This document shows, piece by piece, positions 1 to 7,461 of a stretch of DNA of 64,000 bases; the first letter of the stretch is position 1, and each line of letters starts with the position of its first letter. The notes under the pieces are model-generated. The model ran no database searches. It was given only the letters and a program-made list of their open reading frames with translations, and was not told the origin of the DNA. The position numbers and the translations under genes were made by a program. The DNA is taken from assembly GCA_022709905.1 (NCBI GenBank), contig JAKLHY010000008.1, forward strand, positions 62,001-126,000. Reading direction: 5' to 3'. The DNA comes from Verrucomicrobiota bacterium. GTDB taxonomy: Bacteria > Verrucomicrobiota > Verrucomicrobiia > Limisphaerales > UBA1319.

Positions 1-328
1 TTTCCTCGGGCCGGAACCCGCTTTGCAGCAGTTGCACCCGCGCTTGAACGGCGGTCATCTGCGCTCGCGCTTCATCGAGTTCCTGTTGATAGGGTTCATC
101 GTCCAACCGCGCCAGCAGTTCCCCCGGTTTCACCGCATCCCCTTCATCGCGCAGCAGGGTCGCAATTCTTCCCGGAACTCGAAATCCCAGGTTGACTTCC
201 CGGATATCGACGTGGCCATGGAGGATGAGTGATGTCTCACCCACGCGATCCCGCTTTGACCAGAGCATCCAAGCCCCCCCGATCCCCAGCACCACAACAA
301 CCGCCAAGAGTCCCATTCTCTTTTTCAT
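1..328 (-). CDS. HlyD-family membrane fusion/efflux adaptor, N-terminal part (cut by window start)
   Basis: Only the first ~109 residues are in the window; the gene runs off the left edge. An N-terminal membrane anchor (MKKRMGLLAVVVVLGIGGAW) is followed by a lipoyl/biotinyl-like half with the phrases VNLGFRVPGRI and LRDEGDAVKPGELLARLDD, then the start of a coiled-coil hairpin (EARAQMTAVQARVQLLQSG). This is the classical order for periplasmic adaptor subunits that link an inner-membrane ABC or RND pump to an outer-membrane channel. Its ATG overlaps the last codons of the TetR-like regulator upstream (ATGA), so the two were built to be co-translated. In E. coli the CecR regulator sits next to the YbhG adaptor and an ABC exporter, which fits this order. 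The pump genes would lie beyond the left edge. Confidence 0.85.
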   Translation of the reverse strand, partial: MKKRMGLLAVVVVLGIGGAWMLWSKRDRVGETSLILHGHVDIREVNLGFRVPGRIATLLRDEGDAVKPGELLARLDDEPYQQELDEARAQMTAVQARVQLLQSGFRPEE

Positions 329-1059
329 GCGTCTTTTGCTCCTCGCCTTTTTTTCCGGCCTGCGTCCAGTCCCGAAGCCAAAATGTCGATGTTCTCACAG
401 ACGAGGTCCGCGACCCGGCTGGCATTGGGGCTCTCGAGGGTTTTCCAGCCGGCCCGCCGCAAGATGGCCTCTCGTGACATGACAAAGAAATAAACCTGCC
501 CCATGATGGTATGGGTCCGAAGAATGGTCTCGGTGTCGCTCGGGCGCGTGCCCAGGGCCATGCCTACCAGGAAGCAGAGCGCCTCGTGCAAACGTCGAAA
601 TCCCTGGTCGTAGAGCACCTAAAACCCCGAAGTCGCGTGCAACTGTTCCCGCACAACCAGCCGGACCAGCGGCAAGGCGTCATCCCGGCTCAGCACCCGC
701 AGGTAGACCGCCCGAAGAAAAAGCTTCAACAACCGCAGGGCCTCGGCCTTTGGATGCTCGCTTTGCGCCTCAAAATGAGCCACCTGCTCCAGCACGTCTC
801 GAAGCCGGCTCCGGATTTCCCGGACGATGCCTTCCAGAACCGCCCGGTACAATGGGTCCTTGCCGCCAAAATGGTAGGCAATGGCCGCCACGTTCTGTCC
901 CGCCACCCGGGCGATCTCCCGAACCGTCGCGGCTTTCAAGCCCTTGTTGCCAAAGGTCGCCAAGGCCGCGTCCAACAGGCGGGCCTTGGCCAGATCGCTC
1001 TTGCTGAGGGTCGGGCTGAGCAATGCCGCGCAATGCCTCATGAGCCAAAAGTCAAACAA
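325..1059 (-). pseudogene. CecR-like TetR-family repressor interrupted by an in-frame amber codon
   Basis: The first 146 codons encode a TetR helix-turn-helix (KARLLDAALATFGNKGLKAA, VREIARVAGQNVAAIAYHFG) and the start of the ligand-binding domain. A TAG at 621-619 stops translation after HATSGF. The same frame continues without another stop to 325 and carries the rest of a CecR-type (DUF1956) C-terminal domain: VLYDQGFRRLHEALCFLVG, THTIMGQVYFFVMSREAILR. The family normally has one uninterrupted protein of ~220-240 residues, and here the two halves join exactly. Possible explanations are a recent nonsense mutation, a sequencing error or amber readthrough. The second half overlaps the adaptor start by ATGA. 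If truly broken, the downstream pump would have lost its repressor. The family call is strong; the functional state is unknown. Confidence 0.8.
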
Positions 1060-1174
1060 ATGTTTAATAAAGTCAATCTATTGTTTGAAAAATAATCCGG
1101 CATTGCAGTCCTTCTGTTTGAAGAGATCAGGCCGCCCGCCGGGCAAAATGGCTCTTGGCGGAGCGCAGGCTTTC

Positions 1175-3544
1175 TCAGGGGCTGAGCCGCAGGATCGCCT
1201 TTTTGACCAGGGTTTTGAGGACTTCGACCTTGAGCGGGTTGCGGGCGAGGGGCTGCGCGTCCTGGACAGCGATGGTGGCCGCCTCTTGGGCCAGGGCGTC
1301 GCTGGGCTCCCGGCCCTCGAGCAACGCCTCGATCTTGTCCGCGACCACCGGAACGGGTGCAACAGCGCCGAGAACCATCCGCGCGTCATGGAATTTGCCC
1401 TGTCGGAGCTCCGCCCGGAAAGCAACGCTGACAATCGGAAAATCGATGGCGTTACGGATCCTGAATTTCGAATAGGCCTGATGGGTTCCTGGAGGGGGAG
1501 CGGGGATCTCGATTTCCTCGATGAGTTCGCCGGGTTCCAGGACCGTGGTCTTTTTTACGGCCACGGAGAAGAAATCCTCGGCCGGCAGACGCCGTCGCGT
1601 GGTTTTTACCGTGGCGTGGAGCGCGATCAGGGCCGGGGCAAGGTCAGACGCGTTGACGGCGACGCAGCCGCAATTGGCGCAGCGGTTGGCCTCGGATTCC
1701 ATCAGGCCGAGCGACAAGGCGCCGCAATCTTCGGAAAGGAGGCTACGCTGGCCTGCTGGCAGGCGCGGGACATGAGTCCTGTTGCTGGGGGTCAGGGCGG
1801 CTTTGTTGATGTTAAGGCGGACGCGGCTCGGGCTTTGAGGTTCGGACCGCACGCCGGTAAGATGGGCATCGATAGAGGCCGCAATCCTTTGTCCCGACGC
1901 CATCGCCTGCACAATCGTTGCGGAGCTGCCGGTGACATCGCCACCCGCAAAGACCCCCGGCATCGTTGTGGCTCCGGTGGCCTTGTCCGCTCGCAGGAGC
2001 CCGCGCTCCTTGTTGAGCCAGGGTTCGGCATAGGAAAGATCGGCGGCCTGGCCAATCGCCACCAGCACCTGGTCTGCCTGGACAGTCGTCGTGACCGTTG
2101 AGTCGAAGGATGGCGCGAAACGGCCCTCCTGATCAAAGACGGACGTGCACCGCACAAGCTCCATGCCCGCCAGTTTCCCGTTTTGCTCCAGGACACGATG
2201 GGGCCCCCAGGAAGGCAGGATATCGATTCCTTCCTCCAACGCCTGATCGACGTCCTCGGAAATGGCCGGCATGGAGTTCAGGCTTTCCAGACAGGCCATC
2301 GACACCTTGGTTGCGCCCAGGCGCCGCGCGGTCAGCGCGACATCGACGGCGACACTGCCGCCGCCGATGACCAGCACTCGCTTGCCCACTTTGGGTTGAG
2401 CGTCCCCGCCCAACTGAACGCCGATCAGGAATTTGAGTCCGGAGTCCAGCAACTCGGCTTTTTCCAGCTTGAGCGCCTTCCCGGTCCAAAGACCGGTCGC
2501 CAGAAACATGGCTTCAAAGCGCTGCCTGAGATCGCCCAGCGAAGCGCCCGCGCCTCCGAGGGCCGTTCCCAGTTCAAATCGGATTCCCATGGCTTCAAGG
2601 GCGCGAACCTGGGCCGCCATGACATTCTTCGGCATGCGATAGGCCGGGATGCTGTAGGTCAGCATGCCGCCCGCTTCGGGCATCTGATCCAGAACCGTTA
2701 TCGCATGCCCGGCCTGACGTAGAAAATATGCCGCGGTCAGCCCGGCCGGACCCGATCCAACAATGGCCACTCGCTTGCCCGATTCCATGGCAGGTGGGCG
2801 GTAGAGGTCGCGGGCGTGTTCCAGCGCATAGTCGCCCAGGAACCGTTCAACGTCTCGAATGGATACCGGCTCATCGTATCCGAACCGGTTGCAGTCCGTC
2901 TCACAGGTGTGCGGGCAGACCCGCCCCGTTACTGCGGGCAGAGGGTTGGTTTTGAGCAGAATGGAGGTTGCTTCATGAACCTCGCCGGCCCGGATCCTGG
3001 CCATATATGCGGGGATGTCGTTGTGGATAGGGCAGGCCATGGCACAAGGGGCGGCGTTGACGCACCTGCCTCCGAAGATGGAGTGAAAGCGATTCTCGGC
3101 GAACAAGGCATCGCACGTCTTGCCGCCCTTGCGCAGGCAATCGAAAGTGTTTTCAGGATTGCGGTAATACCAGCAGCGGGGTTCCTGGCAGAGATTGCCC
3201 GCAAGGGTGGCCACATTGCGAATCTGAGGCGAGGCAACACTGAGAGCGGCTTCGGCGAGGAGCGGATAGGTCTGCCGGATGACCGGGTGCCGGGCGATGT
3301 CGGCGAGGGGGGTAAGGCTGCCAATGCGTATCCCGTTGGCGTCGGCGTTCACATACCGCAGCCCTGTCAGCGGTTTCAGGCCGATTAGGAGCTCCGGAGG
3401 GTTGCTATGGATGGCATCCTTGAGGGTGCCGAGCAGATCGGTGCCGCCCGCAATCACGGTGGCTCGTTTGCCGTGTTTCTGGATCAACGCGTCGGCCGAC
3501 TTGAGCGAATCAACAGATCGATATTCGAAAGGTTGGAGTATCAT
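1175..3544 (-). CDS. Molybdenum hydroxylase FAD subunit with a nested GltD-like NAD(P)H oxidoreductase
   Basis: 789 residues. Residues 1-166 are the FAD-binding half of a CoxM/HcrB-type subunit (VIAGGTDLLGTLKD, ATLAGNLCQ). They include cysteines 124, 136, 144 and 161, resembling the extra [4Fe-4S] loop of 4-hydroxybenzoyl-CoA reductase beta subunits. Residues ~167-632 are a complete glutamate-synthase-small-subunit-like module: iron-sulfur cysteines at 167, 171, 210, 214 and 218, a first Rossmann motif (GSGPAGL, 263-269) and a second (GGGSVAVDVA, from 394). From 633 the FAD subunit resumes (SDLAPALIALHATV) and ends with the CO-dehydrogenase flavoprotein C-terminal domain. Ordinary subunits are ~290-330 residues, so the excess is an insertion and not a simple end-to-end fusion. 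It is the last gene of the operon, 9 bases after the large subunit. A likely role is passing electrons from the Mo centre to NAD(P), but this is inference. Confidence 0.9.
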   Translation of the reverse strand: MILQPFEYRSVDSLKSADALIQKHGKRATVIAGGTDLLGTLKDAIHSNPPELLIGLKPLTGLRYVNADANGIRIGSLTPLADIARHPVIRQTYPLLAEAALSVASPQIRNVATLAGNLCQEPRCWYYRNPENTFDCLRKGGKTCDALFAENRFHSIFGGRCVNAAPCAMACPIHNDIPAYMARIRAGEVHEATSILLKTNPLPAVTGRVCPHTCETDCNRFGYDEPVSIRDVERFLGDYALEHARDLYRPPAMESGKRVAIVGSGPAGLTAAYFLRQAGHAITVLDQMPEAGGMLTYSIPAYRMPKNVMAAQVRALEAMGIRFELGTALGGAGASLGDLRQRFEAMFLATGLWTGKALKLEKAELLDSGLKFLIGVQLGGDAQPKVGKRVLVIGGGSVAVDVALTARRLGATKVSMACLESLNSMPAISEDVDQALEEGIDILPSWGPHRVLEQNGKLAGMELVRCTSVFDQEGRFAPSFDSTVTTTVQADQVLVAIGQAADLSYAEPWLNKERGLLRADKATGATTMPGVFAGGDVTGSSATIVQAMASGQRIAASIDAHLTGVRSEPQSPSRVRLNINKAALTPSNRTHVPRLPAGQRSLLSEDCGALSLGLMESEANRCANCGCVAVNASDLAPALIALHATVKTTRRRLPAEDFFSVAVKKTTVLEPGELIEEIEIPAPPPGTHQAYSKFRIRNAIDFPIVSVAFRAELRQGKFHDARMVLGAVAPVPVVADKIEALLEGREPSDALAQEAATIAVQDAQPLARNPLKVEVLKTLVKKAILRLSP

Positions 3545-3553
3545 GGCATGACC

Positions 3554-5905
3554 TCAGATCTTGCCCAGCGCCCTCAGCACCTTATCCGGTGTCAGGGGGA
3601 GTTCATCGACTCGAACGCCGATCGCGTTGTATATCGCGTTGGCGATCGCCCTGGGCGTGCAGCTGACCGTGCCCTCGCCTATGCCGCACGCTCCGTACTC
3701 GCCTGCGCCCCGCCATACCTCGAGGAGGACAGGTTCGATCGACGGCATGTCCAGGATGGTGGGGATTTTGTAGTCGATGAAGTTGAAGTTCAGCGGCACG
3801 CCGCGCACCGGATCGTAAATCAATTCTTCAGTCAAGGCTTCGCCCATGGCCATCACCTGGCCGCCGACCTGTTGAGCTTCAGCCCCCGAGGCGTACATGA
3901 CTGTCCCGCAGTCATTGACGATCACCAGCTTGAGCACCTGGGTGCGGCCGGTGTCCATGTCCACTTCCACCTCGGCAAAACTGGCTATATAGGGCACGCC
4001 CGTTTTCTTGTTTGAGGGTCGCCGGCTTACCATGACCGACAGGGGGACCAGGTCGCCCTGCCACAAAAGATCCTTCACGCTGATGCTGCGTCCTGGCGCG
4101 GTGATCTGGCCGCCAGCCACAGTCAATTGACTCGCCGGAACTCCCAGCGCGGGCGCCGCCAGATCCAGGAGCTTCTGCTTGAGTTGTTCCGCAGCAACCG
4201 CCAGCACTTCGGATTGAAGGAAAGAAACGGCGCTGTCGGTTTGCACACAGTCGCGCATGCCATTGTTCGTGTCCACCGTCGAAACCCAGGTGATATCTTC
4301 CGGGCGGATGCCCAGGAATCCGAGCGCCTCGGCGCAACCAAGGACATTGCAGGTATTCGAACCGGTGCCGGTCTCCACGGTGGGAGCATCCAAAGTGACC
4401 GTGCCGTCCGGGTGAAGCGTAATCTTGGCCTGGACTTGTCCCCGGCGTTCTTCCTGCCACTCCGCATGCCAGCCAGGATGCAGCGAGAAGCCGACGCCGC
4501 GCTTCCTGGCGCCCTCATAAAGCGGACCGAGTCCGGGCTTATGCCGTTTCTCAGCCCATCCAATACGCGCCGCCCCGGTTTCCAGCACGGCGGTGAGGCT
4601 TGGGTCGGGACAGACGCCCCAGGCATGCCCGAAGTTCTTTCTGGCCAGGTCAATCGGATCCATGTCCAACCGCTCCGCCAGGCCATCGATCATCCTGCCG
4701 AAGATGAAATTGAACTGCGAGTTGCCCACGCCGCGCATCATGCAGCCGGGGATTCGGTCCGTGTAAACGGCGTAGGACTCCATCTTAAGGTTGGGTACGG
4801 GAGCCAAGGCGGCCTCCGCGATCTCCGCCGGCGCGAACTTCAGGGCGAAAACCGAGTGATCGGCATGGGCGCCGATATCGCCAATCGATTTAAGATGGAG
4901 CGCGGTGATCCTGCCATCGGTGGTGGCGCCGACTTTGCAGTGATAAAGCGCCCCCTGGCGGGTGTCGTGGAAGCTGTCTCGCCGTGTGTGCTTGAATTTG
5001 ACAGGACGCCCCGTTTTTCTTGCGAGAAGCGCTGTAAAAAGAAAGAAAGGCTGATCGCCCGTGTCGCACCGGCCGAACTGCCCGCCCACGTATTTGCTGA
5101 TTATCCTGACTTTGTGGATAGGCATTTCCAGCATCTGACTGATATGCATGCGGGTTTGATCGGCGGAGTAGGAATTGGAAAAAACGGTCAGGCGATCCTC
5201 TTTCCACTCGGCCACGCAACACCAGGGATCAAGGGACGCTTGGGTTGGATTGTGGTGGCTCGTGTCCATCTCGATCACGACATCCGCGGTGGCGAAGCCC
5301 TGTTCCACATCCCCTTTCGTCAGGAAGACATCCGGGCCGCCAATGGGATCGGGGGGCAGCACGTTGTTCGCCGCGATCTGCGGGTGCACGATGGGAGCGC
5401 CGGACTCCATCGCCTTCAAAGGATCCAGCACGAAGGCCAGCGGCTCCCATTCCACCTCAACCGCGCGCAGCGCTTGTTCCGCGATGATTTCGGTGTCCGC
5501 CGCAATTGCGACCCCGACTTCATCGCCAGCCCACGTTGCATAGTCGCCCAGCACATTGCGGTCGCGGAACTTGTGCCACATCATGCGATCATAGCTGACG
5601 GTATCGACCGCATCGGTCCAGCCGGCATTGGTCGGCTTCAGCCCGGCAATCTCCGGGTCCCGGTACGTCAGAATGGTCCGGACACCCGGCAGCGCTGCCG
5701 CCTTGGCGGTGTCGAGACGTTTGATTCTGGCCCGGGGATGCGGAGAGCGCAGCACACGGGCATGGAGCAGACCGGGATATTGGCGCTCGGAGGCTTCGTC
5801 ATCGGCGTAACGTGCCCGACCATGAGCCTTTTCAATGGCGTCGATGCGCGGGCGATAACTGCCGATAAACCGACGCGAAACTCGGGGTTTGAAAGGCCTG
5901 CTCAT
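3554..5905 (-). CDS. Molybdenum hydroxylase large (molybdopterin-binding) subunit, XdhA/CoxL family
   Basis: 783 residues from the ATG at 5905, chosen because GAGGAGG lies six bases upstream and the ATG overlaps the TGA of the small subunit (ATGA). The N-terminal a/b hammerhead domain (GRARYADDE, LLHARVLRSPHPRARI) is followed by the cofactor-binding domain with YVGGQFGRCDTGDQ and ETGTGSNTCNV. Near the C-terminus is GIGEGTVSCTPRAIANAI, which carries the Glu that acts as catalytic base in xanthine dehydrogenase-family enzymes. Length is normal for the family. The enzyme would hydroxylate or dehydroxylate a small aldehyde, purine or aromatic substrate at a Mo-pterin centre in the cytoplasm. The substrate cannot be read from the sequence. 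The HcrB-like cysteine loop in the FAD subunit leaves an aromatic or acyl-CoA substrate possible. Confidence 0.92.
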   Translation of the reverse strand: MSRPFKPRVSRRFIGSYRPRIDAIEKAHGRARYADDEASERQYPGLLHARVLRSPHPRARIKRLDTAKAAALPGVRTILTYRDPEIAGLKPTNAGWTDAVDTVSYDRMMWHKFRDRNVLGDYATWAGDEVGVAIAADTEIIAEQALRAVEVEWEPLAFVLDPLKAMESGAPIVHPQIAANNVLPPDPIGGPDVFLTKGDVEQGFATADVVIEMDTSHHNPTQASLDPWCCVAEWKEDRLTVFSNSYSADQTRMHISQMLEMPIHKVRIISKYVGGQFGRCDTGDQPFFLFTALLARKTGRPVKFKHTRRDSFHDTRQGALYHCKVGATTDGRITALHLKSIGDIGAHADHSVFALKFAPAEIAEAALAPVPNLKMESYAVYTDRIPGCMMRGVGNSQFNFIFGRMIDGLAERLDMDPIDLARKNFGHAWGVCPDPSLTAVLETGAARIGWAEKRHKPGLGPLYEGARKRGVGFSLHPGWHAEWQEERRGQVQAKITLHPDGTVTLDAPTVETGTGSNTCNVLGCAEALGFLGIRPEDITWVSTVDTNNGMRDCVQTDSAVSFLQSEVLAVAAEQLKQKLLDLAAPALGVPASQLTVAGGQITAPGRSISVKDLLWQGDLVPLSVMVSRRPSNKKTGVPYIASFAEVEVDMDTGRTQVLKLVIVNDCGTVMYASGAEAQQVGGQVMAMGEALTEELIYDPVRGVPLNFNFIDYKIPTILDMPSIEPVLLEVWRGAGEYGACGIGEGTVSCTPRAIANAIYNAIGVRVDELPLTPDKVLRALGKI

Positions 5906-6501
5906 GGGCATCCTCCTCGGGCGGCGATTTTTTCCGCGGCATGCAGGACAGCCCGGGTGATGCCCGCGTAGCATCCGCACCGGCAGAGGTTGCCGGACAG
6001 CGCTTGTTTCACCTCATCGACCGTCGGCGTGGGATTTTCATTGAGCAGCGCGCGGGCGGTCATGACAAAGCCGGGTGTGCAGTAGCCGCACTGCAGGGCC
6101 GTGCCATGACCGGGTTCGCATTGTTCGGCGAAGGCCTCGATGACGGGATCGTCTTCGGGCAATCCCTCAATGGTCAGGATCTCATGTCCGTCGGCTTCCA
6201 CCGCCAACAGCATGCAAGACAGGACCGCTTTGCCATCCATGATCACGGTGCAGGCGCCGCAGGCGCCCTCATCGCAACTGATCTTTAGTCCGGTGTAGCC
6301 CAGCCGCTCCCTGAGGAAGGCCGAGAGGGTGGTCGTGGGAAGGAGATCGCGGCCGACTTCGAACTGACGCCTTTCCCCATTGATGCATATCGTGATGGGC
6401 TGGGACGCCGGTGCGGACAACGAGGGGGAATCAGTTTCGGCGCGTTCACGGGAATTCCACGCTGCGCCGGTGAGCGAGGATAAATTAGTGTTCTCACTCA
6501 T
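5902..6501 (-). CDS. Molybdenum hydroxylase small [2Fe-2S] subunit, CoxS/XdhC family
   Basis: 199 residues from the ATG at 6501. A ~35-residue Ser/Thr-rich leader precedes the usual fold. The plant-type ferredoxin cluster is clear (CDEGACGACTVIMDGKAVLSC), as is the second, all-helical [2Fe-2S] domain (LQCGYCTPGFVM and SGNLCRCGCYAGI). These two clusters carry electrons from the Mo centre to the FAD subunit. It is the first gene of the operon small-large-FAD, with overlapping or near-touching genes, so the three are expected to be made together. The operon is divergent from the sigma factor gene at 6650, so the ~150 bases between them should hold both promoters. A second upstream in-frame ATG at 6546 is possible but adds an unlikely leader. 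Confidence 0.92.
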   Translation of the reverse strand: MSENTNLSSLTGAAWNSRERAETDSPSLSAPASQPITICINGERRQFEVGRDLLPTTTLSAFLRERLGYTGLKISCDEGACGACTVIMDGKAVLSCMLLAVEADGHEILTIEGLPEDDPVIEAFAEQCEPGHGTALQCGYCTPGFVMTARALLNENPTPTVDEVKQALSGNLCRCGCYAGITRAVLHAAEKIAARGGCP

Positions 6502-6649
6502 GACCGCGGAAGTATTCCAGAGCGATCCCCCGCTGCCAAGCGGCAAGTTGGCTTCCTCCCGCTAAACGAGATTAACCCCGTACGCTCCTTCGAGAGGTTT
6601 TGTTTCGCACGCCCGCATGCTCTTGTGGTAAGGATGAATTGTACTCAGC

Positions 6650-7399
6650 ATGACCACCTCGCTTACATCAAAGTTGGATTCCGGCCGGATGGGTTTTGCT
6701 CCCACTCAATGGACGGTCGTTTTGGCGGCTGGACGCGATGACCCAACTCGGGCGCGCGAGGCCTTGGCGCGCCTCTGCGAAGCGTATTGGTATCCGCTCT
6801 ACGCGTACGTGAGACGATGCGGCCATTCGCCCGAGGACGCCCAGGACCTGGTTCAGGAGTTCTTTGCCCAACTGCTCGCGCACAATTGGGTGGCCCGCGC
6901 CGATCAGCGGAAGGGCCGATTCCGTTCTTTCTTGCTGATGGTTTTCAATCGGTTTCTGACCAAGGAGCGGGAGAAGGCCAGGACGCTCAAACGGGGCGGG
7001 CGGATCTCCTTGGTCCCGTTGCGGTGGGACACCGCTGAAACCCGTTATGCCCAAGAACCAGCCGAGACCCAGACCCCGGATCAGGTGTTCGAGAAACATT
7101 GGGCGCTCGCGTTGCTTCAAAATGTGCTGAAACGATTGCGGCAGGACTACGCGCAAGACGGCAAAGGCGCGCTTTTTGAAAAGTTGGAGCCCAGCTTGGT
7201 CGGCCCTCGTGAGACGCAGCCTTACGCCTCGCTTGCGGCCGAACTGAACATGTCCGAGGGATCCGTCAAAGTGGCGGTGTGTCGCTTGCGCGAGAGGTAT
7301 CGGGACTGTCTCAGAGACGAGATTTCACAAACAGTGTCATCGTCAGCCGAGGTGGATATCGAGTTGCGGCACTTGTTCCGGGTGCTGGCCAGGGGATGA
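6650..7399 (+). CDS. ECF-type RNA polymerase sigma factor (sigma-70 family)
   Basis: 249 residues. Region 2 is visible as ALARLCEAYWYPLYAYVRR and EDAQDLVQEFFAQLL, followed by FRSFLLMVFNRFLTKERE. Region 4 ends the protein with a helix-turn-helix (YASLAAELNMSEGSVKVAVC then LRERYRDCLRDEI). The ~50-residue spacer between them (RGGRISLVPLRWD) is typical of sigma factors that sit next to Ser/Thr kinases in Planctomycetes and Verrucomicrobia. The kinase gene begins 62 bases downstream on the same strand, which supports a signalling pair in which the kinase controls the sigma factor. No classical anti-sigma factor is adjacent. The target promoters cannot be deduced. Confidence 0.92.
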   Translation: MTTSLTSKLDSGRMGFAPTQWTVVLAAGRDDPTRAREALARLCEAYWYPLYAYVRRCGHSPEDAQDLVQEFFAQLLAHNWVARADQRKGRFRSFLLMVFNRFLTKEREKARTLKRGGRISLVPLRWDTAETRYAQEPAETQTPDQVFEKHWALALLQNVLKRLRQDYAQDGKGALFEKLEPSLVGPRETQPYASLAAELNMSEGSVKVAVCRLRERYRDCLRDEISQTVSSSAEVDIELRHLFRVLARG

Positions 7400-7461
7400 A
7401 ATTTTCGCTGCGCCTGTAACCTTTCGCCTCCAATCTGTAGTGTAAAGGTGGAAGCGCCTTT

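Noticed and set aside
511..1095. Plus-strand 194-residue reading over the TetR gene
   Set aside because: It is antisense to a clear TetR-family gene; its Gln/Arg-rich product has no family features.
4127..5971. Plus-strand 614-residue open frame
   Set aside because: It lies antisense to the Mo-hydroxylase large subunit, and the length is a GC-rich codon artefact. The product is His/Gly/Arg-rich with no motif.
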